A stretch of 64,000 nt of DNA from Fannyhessea vaginae DSM 15829. GTDB lineage: Bacteria; Actinomycetota; Coriobacteriia; Coriobacteriales; Atopobiaceae. The stretch is from positions 184,522 through 248,521 of the forward strand of contig NZ_ACGK02000002.1 in NCBI RefSeq assembly GCF_000159235.2, written 5' to 3'. The position numbers and the translations under genes are program-made. Positions 55,091-64,000 of this stretch are shown one piece after another. How positions within the stretch are numbered: the first letter of the stretch is position 1; each line of letters begins with the position of its first letter. Under the pieces are notes generated by a model. It saw only the letters and a program-made list of their open reading frames with translations, did not search any database and had not been told where the DNA came from.

Positions 55091-58000
55091 GTGAAATCTC
55101 AAGGTAAGCATACAGAGCACACCAAACGAACTAAGGCTCAAAAAAACACCCACCACGCTGATGTTTCTACGATTGCAGCGGGAGCTACTTCCATGCTGGT
55201 TGCGTCGTCATTGTATCTAGGTGTTAATGCCACGCACGCTGAGGCGCATGAAGCTACTACGGATGAGCACGATTCTTCGCATAACTTGTTGCTCAATTCT
55301 AAAAAAGAAGCACAGAGCAACACGCTTGATTCTAAGACATCACCTAAGCACACCTCTTTACATGCAGAAAAGTCTGCATCTAAAGCGATGGGCTCATCTG
55401 TGCCTTTAGAAGACTCCACTCATAAAAAAACGCTTACCCCCCCCCTAGCTCAAAAGAAGGAATCTGCTTCTGCAGCCAGCAATCCTGGTGTGGAGCCTTC
55501 TGTTAACAACGCAAACGCCATTGAACACGCACAAGACAGATCTGCGCAAACTACTACAGCTGTTCGTTCCAAGCGCTCTGTTGCAAGCCTAGGTAAATCC
55601 CAAGATGAAGATAGAGACTTTGACCTTAAAGGCCTTGAACTTCATAAGGTACAAGGTGCAAAGGAGTTTAATTCCGAGGAGTTTAAGCTCCAACAAGCAA
55701 AAAATTCCGCTATTGCATTTTTACAATATGCATTGAGCTGGAATAAAGATGAGCGCAATAAGGTTATTGATGAGACGGCGGGAAATACAGAAGCTACCGA
55801 TGAGGCTATTGGTCAGAATGCAATTTTGGGTATTAGAAAAGCCTCAGACCGTAATGAAATTAGACGCTGGCTTGATTATGTGTTTTGGCACAAACGTGGT
55901 ATGTACATTGTTCCCGAGAATCCTTCTGATTCGCGAACGCCAGACGATGTGTTTGGTCTCTATAAGCCTGGTACTTTTTTGTATGGTACGCATAATAATG
56001 CACGTGATATTCCCACTGTTAAAGACATTAATGGCACTATTTACGTCAGCAATAAACCCATTAAGGATGCTCAGGGCAAATTAGTAGGATACCGCTGGTA
56101 TTTGCGTTTTAATAAAAATCACGATTTACATCGGTCTGGTCACAATTATTTTACGATACCAAAAGGTCAAACGATTGTTTCGTCTCGAGATGGTAGCGCA
56201 TTTCAAGACTCAACGCTTAAAGTAACATCAAAAAACGTAACACAAAGCGGACTTCAATCCATAACCTATACGGGCCAAGGTGTTGACAACCTGTTTGCGA
56301 ATATTAGAAATCAAAATAAGGACATGATCAGCAGCATGGTTACCGGTACTGCTGAAGGGCCTAACACCTATTTTAATGATAACAATAAGCCTTATGTGTA
56401 TGAGGGAAATAACGTTTGGTGGTCAAACAACAAGTATAACTATACTGGTTTTGCCCATACTCTAAAAGATATTATTTATAAGCATTATTGGCAGGGAACT
56501 CCCTACGAACAAAAGGGCTGTACAAAAAAGAAAAACAGTGATGAATGGACAGACCTTGCTGCTTTCACAAATAACTCTGATGGCATTAAGATGGGGCCGT
56601 TTGTAGATAATTTGTATAAGTATAAATTTGATTTTAAAAATCAAACGGCAAGTGAGTATCAACAGATCGACTATGCGCAACTCATTCAGGAAAACACGGG
56701 ACGCGTATTTCTGTTTGATACGCGTAGCCAAGACACAAATATGTATGAGCTCACCTACGACACGCGTATTGATGATCCCAACTCGCCAAATGCGCATAAC
56801 CCCTATTATGCAGCAGGGTATCGCTCATACGAGAATCGAACCACTATCAACTTTATGCAGTGGGGCGGTATGCGCTTTAAGCCCGAACTTGGTATTACCA
56901 TAAATGGTACTAAGAATGACATTAAAGTTGACCCTACCACTAAAAATGAATATGTTGTTGTTCACGAAGGTGAAAAAACTAACATTTCGCTTACCTCTAA
57001 AAATGATAAGCAAGGCTTGTACATGTGGACAAGCAATTATAAGAGCAATTCTCCTCTTTCTTATCAGCTTGGAAAGTCAGATGAAAATCTCTTTAATGCA
57101 GACTTTAAAGAAACGCCTGTTGATGTAGATAACAACGTGCAAAACCCGTACGTGCATCATAACGCCCGCATTGACCTAAGCGGAGTAGTTATTGCTAAGC
57201 CAAATAGTGAAATGAATATTGCGTGGGCGGGTTCTGGTTTTCCGTGCTTTTGGGATAAGGATATTACGGACATTTACGGAGATAAAACCGCTGAGGACGA
57301 CGGTCTCAACGCCTTTTTGCCCAACCGCGAAGTAAAATCGTTGAATGTACGTGTTATTGCGGCAGAAGCATACGCCAAGAAAACCAAGATTGACGTGCGT
57401 TTTAAGGGTCAAAAAATTGTTCTTTCGCAAGCGGAAAAAGATAAAGTTAAACAAACTATTACCGAGGCGAATCAAGACCACTACGATATTGTCCAAAATG
57501 ATGCAAAGCATCCGTTTGTGGTGAATGATGACGGAAGTGTAAGTTTTTGGATTAGCTTTAATGCAGCAAAACATAAAGGTGACGCGCCTGACATGCAGTA
57601 TAGAAAACTTACGCTTAAAGCATCTGACACGTTAAGCTATACTACCGTAGAAGTGGTGCCACAAGACGGATCTGCTGAGTTTTCGCTTACTGACGCAAAC
57701 GGAAATGTGAAACCCACGCTTACGATTTATAATCACGAGCCGTATACCGTACAAGCAAAGGTAACCGACACCACCAATAAGATGAGCGATTTCCTTACCA
57801 CAAGCTCAAATGTTCCTGGTCTTTCAAGTGACCATTGGGATTACCAAAAAACGCACCGCGGTATGTCGGTTGATAGCAGCCACCCGTATGTGTTAACGCT
57901 TAATGGGCAAGGTGTTGATCGCAATGGTAATCGTACATATACCTTTAAGTTTGAATCTTGGGATGGCAACAACATTCAAACGTTCTCTATGCCGATAACG

Positions 58001-61000
58001 GTGGTAGTGGCTCCTCAAGCAGGACGTTATCGCAATAAAGTAAACGGTCGTTTCGTCACGGTTGAGGTTAATGACCCTCATGCAAATCTTACGCCAGAAC
58101 GCTTTGTAGACGACAGAACTAAAGCACTTCTAAGCCAAGCTCCTTCGGGTGATCCTCACAAAAAAGGAGTTACGTATTCATGGGGAGTTGCGTCTGGCTC
58201 ACATGCCACGCCTTCCAAGCCTTCGATTGACAAGCTTACCAACAAGGGAAACGGCTCTAAACCTGTATATGTACGAGCTACGTTTAGCGATGGCTCAACT
58301 ATTGACTTTACGGGCAATCTGTGTGTCAATGATACAAAAAAGCCCCAGCTTGCATTTGAAAAAGTCACTCAAACTGCAGACGGAAAAGAGCATGTCGAGT
58401 CACTTCACGCAAATGCTGATGGCAGCTATAACGTGGACGTATATGCTGATGAGAAATTTACGATTCGCGTAAAAGGTAGCGATAACTCAAATATCGTACA
58501 GGATCTGCGCGTACAAGCAGCCACAGGTTCAGGTTTCCCATCGTGGGTTACTTCTGATGAAGGTACTGTTCAGCAAACGTATATAAAAGATACGAATGGT
58601 GCACGTGATACGCTTGGATCGAAGGCAAATCCCTATGTAGTGACGCTTACCGGTACTGCTCCTAAGCATCCTTCAGACCCTAATGCTGAGCAAACATTTG
58701 ACCTGACGGCACGTGCTTGGGATGTAAAAGACCAAACACAAGACGGCCGCCTTAGGATTCGTGTGCTCCCACAAAATCGCAAGTATAATAACCTTCGCGC
58801 ACATGAACAGACCATAGAAGTAAATGGAAAAGTTCCAGATGTGCGCAGCTTTATATATTCTTCGAACGGCAAGCAGGCTCTTCTTCCGAAAAATGCCAAA
58901 TTCAGTTATCTGGATTCAGAAGGCAAGGCATGTACGGGCTTTGATAACCAGTACAGAATAGATCCTCAGATCAAAACTATTCATATAACGCTTAGTGATG
59001 GATCAACTGTTGACGTTGAGAATGCAAAACTGCGCGTCCAAGACACCAAACTTGCAAGCGTTTCCCTTGTTGCAAAGACAGGCGTTACCATTACAGGCGC
59101 TGCTGTAAATGTCCAAACAGTTGGCTCTTCTTTTAACACTTCAAAAGCGCCTAAGCTTACGGTGTATGCCAATGAAGCATTCAGTTTTGATGTTTGTGTG
59201 CGCGATAATTCAAACCATGTTACCGACGCACGCTTAGGTGACGTCGCAGGTAGCTACTTAAGCTCAAATGACGCTGCATATCAGCAAGGACATCGTTATC
59301 AAGATACTTCAAAAACGCCTTACACTATAAGTGTAAAGGGTATGGCGCACGAGCAGGGTACGCGTACTTTTAGAGTAAATACCTGGGATGGTGCTGATCA
59401 TGCAGGTTATATGGAATTTGTTGTGGAGGTTTTACCGCAAGCGCAAAAGTATAAAAACCTTACAGGAACACAACAAACGGTTGAAGTAAACGATCCAAAT
59501 GCACATCTGTCGCCGCGCGATTTTGTAAGTCAACAAACGCTTAACGCTTTGAAGAATGTAAGTGGTGTGAGTTACGAATGGGCAAAAGTTGAGGGTGCTA
59601 CTACGGGTACCGCTCCATCAATAGGAAAGGTATCCACGCGCAATGGTCGCAGTTATATACCTTTTGATGTAAGAGTTGTTGCTCGCTTTAGCGATAACTC
59701 CACAACACAAATTATTGGAAAACTGATTGTACAAGACACAAAAGCCGCACAAGTAAACTTTGCTACTACTTCAGGTGTTGATAGTCAGCATAAACCTTTA
59801 GCTGGAAAAGTTGAGATACACCAAACTACTCAACCTGTTGAGGTTGTGGTTTATCGCAACGAGCGTTTTAGTATCCAAGCTCGTGTGAGTGATAATTCTG
59901 GCGTTGTAAATGATGCACGTTTAATTGGTGATATTGCTGGTATAACAACTGATTCTACTACCTACAATAAGGATCATCGCGCAAAATGTGGTACACAGGA
60001 CAACCCGTATGTGCTTACCATCTCTGGTATGGTTGATCCGCACATGAAACTTTTAACAACCGATCAATCTGGGCGCACTTACAATGCCTATACTCGTAAA
60101 GTTCAGACGTGGGATGGCGTTGATAACACACAGCAGGCAGACGTTAAATTTATTATAAAAGAGCAGGCGGCGCAGTTTGATAGCGCGAATGTTGCGGGTA
60201 GAACACAGTCCATTTCGGTTAATAAACCACTTGCGTATAAAGCAGAAGATTTTGTATCGGAAGCTACTAAGAAGCTGTTATCAAGTGCCAATGGGGGAGT
60301 AACGTCATATACGTTTAAAGGTGGAGCTCCTTCCACGAGCGCGGTTAATGAAGACGGTATGGCGGTTTCGGTACTTGCTCACTTCTCTGATGGTTCTACC
60401 AAAGAAATACAAGGCACGCTTGTGGTTACAGACGCAAATGCTCCTGTGGTTACATTTGTAAAACACAATACATCTGGTAAGTCCAATGTTGTTGACATAG
60501 ATAACGAACAGCGAACTATTACCGTATATCGTAACGAAGACTTTAGTGTAGACGTGCGCGTTGTTGACGACTCAGGAATTGTGAACGATGCTAAGCTCTC
60601 TAATAAAGGAAATGCTGTAGTTTCATTCCCGAACGCTACTATTACCACCGATCACGATACACCAGGTGTTCACCATGGTCAGAATCCTTATGTTTTGAAT
60701 ATCAGTGGTAAATTTAATGCCAATGCTAGTACAGGAGAATATACGCGTACTATTGTTGCAACTGACGGCAATGGAAATCAAAGTACCACGCAGTTTAAGT
60801 TTATTGTCAAAAATCAAAGCGAGCGTTTTACACAAGACCAGTTGCAAGGTGCTGTGAAGGAAGTTGAAGTTAATTCGGTTGCTCCTGCACCGTCAGATTT
60901 TGTAAACGAAGATACCAAGCGTTTGATTGGTAGCTCGCTTGCACAGAATCCTTATACTTTTGCTGATGGCAAGGCACCTGCTATTGACAAAGTTGACACA

Positions 61001-64000
61001 CACGGCAAAAGCGTTTCAATTACCGTCAAATTTAGCGACAATTCAACGCGCACTCTAACAGGTACGCTCAAGGTAGTCGACACAACAGCACCACAACTTA
61101 AGATTGAAAAAACACCTGATGTAAGCGGTGCTTCTAACCTCGTTGAGTCAATAACGCCTGATAAGACTAACCACACGACGCGCATTGTGGTATATCGCAA
61201 TGAACACTTTAGCATTCAAGCACAAGCCACGGATAATTCTGGTGTTATTAACGATGTGCAGCGTCAAGGCGCCGATATTCCAGGTATTTCTGATGATCGC
61301 GACAGCTATCAGGCTGCCAACCGCGGCACAAAAGGCACTACGCAAGATCCTTACGTTTTGACGATTTCGGGAACGGCTCCTGCTTCAACAAACTTAAACG
61401 ATTTGGATTCTGCAACTAAACGCAAGAGTGGGGTCTTTACACGTTCTATCTGCGCGTGGGATGGTGTGGATAAAACCTCTGTTGAAACGATTCAAATTGT
61501 TGTAAAAGAACAAGCAGCTCAGTTTGATGGTAATAAGAATATTAAAGGCGCTACCAAAGAAGTGGAAGTAAATACCACAGAGCAGCTTCATCCTGAAGAC
61601 TTTGTAAGTGAGGTTACCAAAAAACTCTTTGAAAAAGCCAATGGGTCTGAAACATATGCGTTTACCTTGGACGATGACCATAAGGTTGATAAAGTAACTG
61701 CAGGTGCTGGATCTACGGTTTCTGTAACCGTAAAGTTTAGTGACGGTTCAACGCAGGTTGTCCTTGGCCATCTTAAAGTTAAGGATAGCGTAAAGCCCGT
61801 TCTTTCTGTTGTTAAAACACCTGATACTGCAGGCGAGAGTAATAAAACCGCGTCTGTTACGCAAAATGGTAATACGGTTACAGTTGAGGTATATCGCAAC
61901 GAGCACTTTAGCATTCAGGCAAAGGCAAGCGATAATTCTGGCTTAATACGCGATGTTGTGGTGAATGGTGATGTCATTTCGGGTGTCACCAATGATCACG
62001 ATGCGCACCACAATGAATATACAGATAAAAAAGGTAGCGAGACTAATCCTTACGTTGTAACGATTTCGGGAACTGTTCCTGCGAGCACAACGCTTAGCAA
62101 GCGCGGCATAGACGGTCATGCCTATGACCAGTTTACACGCACGATAACTGTTACCGACAGTGCAGGTAATAAATCGAGCTATACGTTCAAACTTGTGGTC
62201 AAAGAACAGGCAGCGCAGTTTGAAGACAGCACGCTTACGGGTACTACGCAAACGGTAGAAGTTAACTCAGGTGCACACCTTCAAGCTGCTGATTTTGTAA
62301 GTACCGATACAAAACAAGCGCTTCTAGCTGCAAAAGTTGATGCAACCTATACGTTTAACGATGAAAATGACCATAAAATCGATACGATAACCAAAGATCA
62401 ACTTGGCAAAAAAGTGACCATCAAGGTAACTTTTGGCGATGGTTCAAGTAGATTAATAGAGGGTCGTCTTGTTGTAAACGATGTAACTAAACCCGTTGCG
62501 CGTGTGGAAGCACCATCAGAGATTAAGCCGCTGTCGGGTGCGGGCGAGGGTAGTACTGCCTCGGGTACAATCGCAAACAGTGTTGAATTGAAGCAGTCGT
62601 CCACAGATTCAAATACGTATAATTTGACGGTTTGGAAAAATGAGGCGTTTGAGCTTCATATTAAGGCGCATGATAACTCTCACATTGTTTCTGATATTGC
62701 TGTTCAGGGCGAGGATATCCAGGGTTTCTCGAGTGATCACGATGCATATAAACAAAAATTAGGTACCAGTACAAAGGGTACAGAGGCCGATCCTTATGTC
62801 TTAACCGTGCGTGGTGCATTTGGCAAGAACGCTCAAACTGGCTCGTATTCTCGTACTTTCCGTGTATTCGATGTGTCGGGTAACTTTACGGATATTGTGT
62901 TACATATCACACTTAAAGATCAAAGTGATAAGTACCGTGATAAGAAGGTATTTACTAGCAATAAGGTTCTAACACCAACAGGCTTTGATTGGGCGCAGGC
63001 GCTTACGAATGCTGGTCAGTCGCTTATTGCCGAAAAATTTGTCAAGCATACCGGTAAGGTACCTTCGGATGTCACGTATAAATTGGTTGTTGGTCAAGGC
63101 GGTGAACCAGGTACGCAGCCTGGAGGCGGCACACCCGTTGCACAAAAGCCTACCGTTGTTGTGACATTTGCCGATGGTTCGCATATAGATGTTGCGCTTG
63201 ATGTCCAAACTGTTACCGACACGCCGTCTGCAGAGGCGGGGGCACATGCTCAGGTACCTGCAGTTGCCACTACCATCACCAGAAAGATTGTGGTGAAACA
63301 AGATGGTTCGTTGATTACTCCGCAGCCGCCTGCGCAGAGTGCGCATTTTGTTCGCTATGTTATTGAGAAGAGTGGCGAAGGACAGGCGCCCTCGTATGAA
63401 ACAGGTATGTGGCTCCATCCCAATCTTGATGAGCATGGGAAGATTGATTCGTATAGCAGCTCTGCAACGTTTGAAAAGTATCAGGCTGAGCCTAAGAGTG
63501 GATATACCATTTTTGAGAATCACAATGATACGCTTGAGGTAAAGCCGAACCCCGATCCACATGGTGCAATTACCATTCCGCAACGCGCGAATGCTGCATT
63601 TAGAAGTGCACTTATCGAGCGTGCGGTGGACGCGGCGCAGGCACGTATCGCACAGGGCGTTAACGAGTATGATTATCTGGTAAAAACTGGTGACGCGGGC
63701 GATTTTGCAGCTGCGTCGTCTATCCCTGATGCTGTTATTGAGTATAAGAAGAATGTAATTGATGCACAAGGCGACCAAGCGCCAGAAGGTTATGTACGTG
63801 TAACCTTCAAAGCGGGAGAACATGCACAAGTTGCAGGTGGTTCTTCTAAGGCATTTGATGTCTTGAGTGGTACTAAGTTCAGTGAAGTTAAGACAAAGCT
63901 TCCTTCTGTCACCACTGATGAGGGCTACACCTTCAAAGGCTGGACACCAGAGCTTCCAACAGATACTGAAGCAGTTACCAAAGCATATGAGTTCACCACG
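55091..64000 (+). CDS. Giant repeat-containing surface protein, 3' end beyond window
   Basis: One frame is open from GTG 55091 (GGAGG 5 bp upstream) to the last base: at least 2970 residues. A long, Lys/His-rich n-region precedes the signal peptide core STIAAGATSMLVASSLYLGV, with likely cleavage near THA/EA (about 55). A Ser/Lys/His-rich low-complexity segment (about 60-190) follows and contains a C9 tract. An N-terminal head of about 700 residues comes next, then eight tandem modules (about 57.6-62.9 kb), each with a YRNE-FSIQA motif, D/NPYVLTISG, and a VTVKFSDGST Rib-like strand. The end has a linker (PGTQPGGGTP) and a FKGWTPELPTDTE unit. A cell-wall anchor is expected downstream but not visible. 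Probably an adhesin. Frame checked at every module: spacings are multiples of three. Confidence 0.9.
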   Translation, partial: MKSQGKHTEHTKRTKAQKNTHHADVSTIAAGATSMLVASSLYLGVNATHAEAHEATTDEHDSSHNLLLNSKKEAQSNTLDSKTSPKHTSLHAEKSASKAMGSSVPLEDSTHKKTLTPPLAQKKESASAASNPGVEPSVNNANAIEHAQDRSAQTTTAVRSKRSVASLGKSQDEDRDFDLKGLELHKVQGAKEFNSEEFKLQQAKNSAIAFLQYALSWNKDERNKVIDETAGNTEATDEAIGQNAILGIRKASDRNEIRRWLDYVFWHKRGMYIVPENPSDSRTPDDVFGLYKPGTFLYGTHNNARDIPTVKDINGTIYVSNKPIKDAQGKLVGYRWYLRFNKNHDLHRSGHNYFTIPKGQTIVSSRDGSAFQDSTLKVTSKNVTQSGLQSITYTGQGVDNLFANIRNQNKDMISSMVTGTAEGPNTYFNDNNKPYVYEGNNVWWSNNKYNYTGFAHTLKDIIYKHYWQGTPYEQKGCTKKKNSDEWTDLAAFTNNSDGIKMGPFVDNLYKYKFDFKNQTASEYQQIDYAQLIQENTGRVFLFDTRSQDTNMYELTYDTRIDDPNSPNAHNPYYAAGYRSYENRTTINFMQWGGMRFKPELGITINGTKNDIKVDPTTKNEYVVVHEGEKTNISLTSKNDKQGLYMWTSNYKSNSPLSYQLGKSDENLFNADFKETPVDVDNNVQNPYVHHNARIDLSGVVIAKPNSEMNIAWAGSGFPCFWDKDITDIYGDKTAEDDGLNAFLPNREVKSLNVRVIAAEAYAKKTKIDVRFKGQKIVLSQAEKDKVKQTITEANQDHYDIVQNDAKHPFVVNDDGSVSFWISFNAAKHKGDAPDMQYRKLTLKASDTLSYTTVEVVPQDGSAEFSLTDANGNVKPTLTIYNHEPYTVQAKVTDTTNKMSDFLTTSSNVPGLSSDHWDYQKTHRGMSVDSSHPYVLTLNGQGVDRNGNRTYTFKFESWDGNNIQTFSMPITVVVAPQAGRYRNKVNGRFVTVEVNDPHANLTPERFVDDRTKALLSQAPSGDPHKKGVTYSWGVASGSHATPSKPSIDKLTNKGNGSKPVYVRATFSDGSTIDFTGNLCVNDTKKPQLAFEKVTQTADGKEHVESLHANADGSYNVDVYADEKFTIRVKGSDNSNIVQDLRVQAATGSGFPSWVTSDEGTVQQTYIKDTNGARDTLGSKANPYVVTLTGTAPKHPSDPNAEQTFDLTARAWDVKDQTQDGRLRIRVLPQNRKYNNLRAHEQTIEVNGKVPDVRSFIYSSNGKQALLPKNAKFSYLDSEGKACTGFDNQYRIDPQIKTIHITLSDGSTVDVENAKLRVQDTKLASVSLVAKTGVTITGAAVNVQTVGSSFNTSKAPKLTVYANEAFSFDVCVRDNSNHVTDARLGDVAGSYLSSNDAAYQQGHRYQDTSKTPYTISVKGMAHEQGTRTFRVNTWDGADHAGYMEFVVEVLPQAQKYKNLTGTQQTVEVNDPNAHLSPRDFVSQQTLNALKNVSGVSYEWAKVEGATTGTAPSIGKVSTRNGRSYIPFDVRVVARFSDNSTTQIIGKLIVQDTKAAQVNFATTSGVDSQHKPLAGKVEIHQTTQPVEVVVYRNERFSIQARVSDNSGVVNDARLIGDIAGITTDSTTYNKDHRAKCGTQDNPYVLTISGMVDPHMKLLTTDQSGRTYNAYTRKVQTWDGVDNTQQADVKFIIKEQAAQFDSANVAGRTQSISVNKPLAYKAEDFVSEATKKLLSSANGGVTSYTFKGGAPSTSAVNEDGMAVSVLAHFSDGSTKEIQGTLVVTDANAPVVTFVKHNTSGKSNVVDIDNEQRTITVYRNEDFSVDVRVVDDSGIVNDAKLSNKGNAVVSFPNATITTDHDTPGVHHGQNPYVLNISGKFNANASTGEYTRTIVATDGNGNQSTTQFKFIVKNQSERFTQDQLQGAVKEVEVNSVAPAPSDFVNEDTKRLIGSSLAQNPYTFADGKAPAIDKVDTHGKSVSITVKFSDNSTRTLTGTLKVVDTTAPQLKIEKTPDVSGASNLVESITPDKTNHTTRIVVYRNEHFSIQAQATDNSGVINDVQRQGADIPGISDDRDSYQAANRGTKGTTQDPYVLTISGTAPASTNLNDLDSATKRKSGVFTRSICAWDGVDKTSVETIQIVVKEQAAQFDGNKNIKGATKEVEVNTTEQLHPEDFVSEVTKKLFEKANGSETYAFTLDDDHKVDKVTAGAGSTVSVTVKFSDGSTQVVLGHLKVKDSVKPVLSVVKTPDTAGESNKTASVTQNGNTVTVEVYRNEHFSIQAKASDNSGLIRDVVVNGDVISGVTNDHDAHHNEYTDKKGSETNPYVVTISGTVPASTTLSKRGIDGHAYDQFTRTITVTDSAGNKSSYTFKLVVKEQAAQFEDSTLTGTTQTVEVNSGAHLQAADFVSTDTKQALLAAKVDATYTFNDENDHKIDTITKDQLGKKVTIKVTFGDGSSRLIEGRLVVNDVTKPVARVEAPSEIKPLSGAGEGSTASGTIANSVELKQSSTDSNTYNLTVWKNEAFELHIKAHDNSHIVSDIAVQGEDIQGFSSDHDAYKQKLGTSTKGTEADPYVLTVRGAFGKNAQTGSYSRTFRVFDVSGNFTDIVLHITLKDQSDKYRDKKVFTSNKVLTPTGFDWAQALTNAGQSLIAEKFVKHTGKVPSDVTYKLVVGQGGEPGTQPGGGTPVAQKPTVVVTFADGSHIDVALDVQTVTDTPSAEAGAHAQVPAVATTITRKIVVKQDGSLITPQPPAQSAHFVRYVIEKSGEGQAPSYETGMWLHPNLDEHGKIDSYSSSATFEKYQAEPKSGYTIFENHNDTLEVKPNPDPHGAITIPQRANAAFRSALIERAVDAAQARIAQGVNEYDYLVKTGDAGDFAAASSIPDAVIEYKKNVIDAQGDQAPEGYVRVTFKAGEHAQVAGGSSKAFDVLSGTKFSEVKTKLPSVTTDEGYTFKGWTPELPTDTEAVTKAYEFTT
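55437..55445 (+). repeat. Homopolymer C9 tract within the surface-protein gene
   Basis: Nine C encode Thr-Pro-Pro-Leu (ACC CCC CCC CTA) about residue 116-119. With nine the frame is open; adding one C gives a stop at a TAA about 20 codons on. A run of seven A (55424-55430) lies just before. Typical of slipped-strand phase variation. Confidence 0.92.
57620..62940 (+). repeat. Eight tandem modules of about 221-249 residues
   Basis: Anchored on the D/N/H/T-PY-V/T motif at 57881, 58628, 59315, 60002, 60683, 61346, 62045 and 62789; spacings 747, 687, 687, 681, 663, 699 and 744 bp. Modules share SDNSG, DPYVLTISGT, KEQAAQFD, VEVN, DFVS and VKFSDGST elements but differ in sequence. Modules 4 to 7 look closest to each other. 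Outer limits are approximate. Confidence 0.82.

Noticed and set aside
55221..57128. Several plus-strand ORFs of 60-110 codons in other frames
   Set aside because: They overlap the single long frame from 55091, which has the signal peptide and motif content.
62969..63829. 286-codon minus-strand frame in the surface-protein gene
   Set aside because: Lies wholly antisense to a long plus-strand frame with consistent modules; Arg/Cys-rich with no motif.

Overview
The window looks like chromosomal DNA of a low-GC member of the Coriobacteriia, most likely Atopobiaceae (Lancefieldella/Fannyhessea-like). This rests on a complete arginine deiminase set, actinobacterial-style SecG, RapZ and WhiA, two-subunit glycyl-tRNA synthetase, a single-protein FtsH, and a large Gram-positive repeat-type surface protein. 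Genus is an inference from gene content and protein style; no database was consulted.

Layout. 0-7 kb: 3' part of coaBC, an ABC-F ATPase, the two halves of a heterodimeric ABC exporter, tRNA-Pro. 7-15 kb: ftsH (minus strand), then the arginine deiminase pathway arcA-arcB-arcD. 14-20 kb: rpsA, the glycolytic cluster gap-pgk-tpiA, secG, and an AlkD-like gene (minus). 21-27.5 kb: an oligopeptide transport operon oppA-oppBCDF with a Tat-type lipoprotein receptor. 27.8-31.2 kb: cysK-cysE and a two-gene cassette (secreted protein + small membrane protein) bracketed by 69-bp direct repeats. 31.4-34.8 kb: tRNA-Leu, a GAF/PP2C phosphatase with a fused STAS-HATPase protein, tRNA-Gly, tRNA-Cys. 34.8-37.3 kb: a gene-poor accessory island of micro-ORFs: two related hydrophobic peptides, two paralogous immunity-like proteins, an RHH-like protein and three minus-strand hairpins with T tracts. 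37.3-44.8 kb: rlmD, yqeK-rsfS, a two-component system, and the rpsP-khpA-rimM-trmD-lepB operon. 44.8-55 kb: glyQ-glyS with a truncated PPDK-regulator remnant, a NadB-like flavoprotein, uvrC, a tRNA-binding protein, rapZ-whiA. 55-64 kb: one giant secreted protein, open at the window end.

How it works together. ArcABD gives fermentative ATP from arginine; Opp feeds peptides; gap-pgk-tpiA is lower glycolysis. The phosphatase/STAS-HATPase pair is a partner-switching signalling unit. The most notable element is the giant surface protein: a run of nine C sits in its 5' coding region, so slippage of one base would switch the protein off, and eight modules of about 221-249 residues follow. The best candidates for something undescribed are the accessory island at 34.9-37.3 kb and the repeat-flanked cassette at 29.9-31.3 kb.
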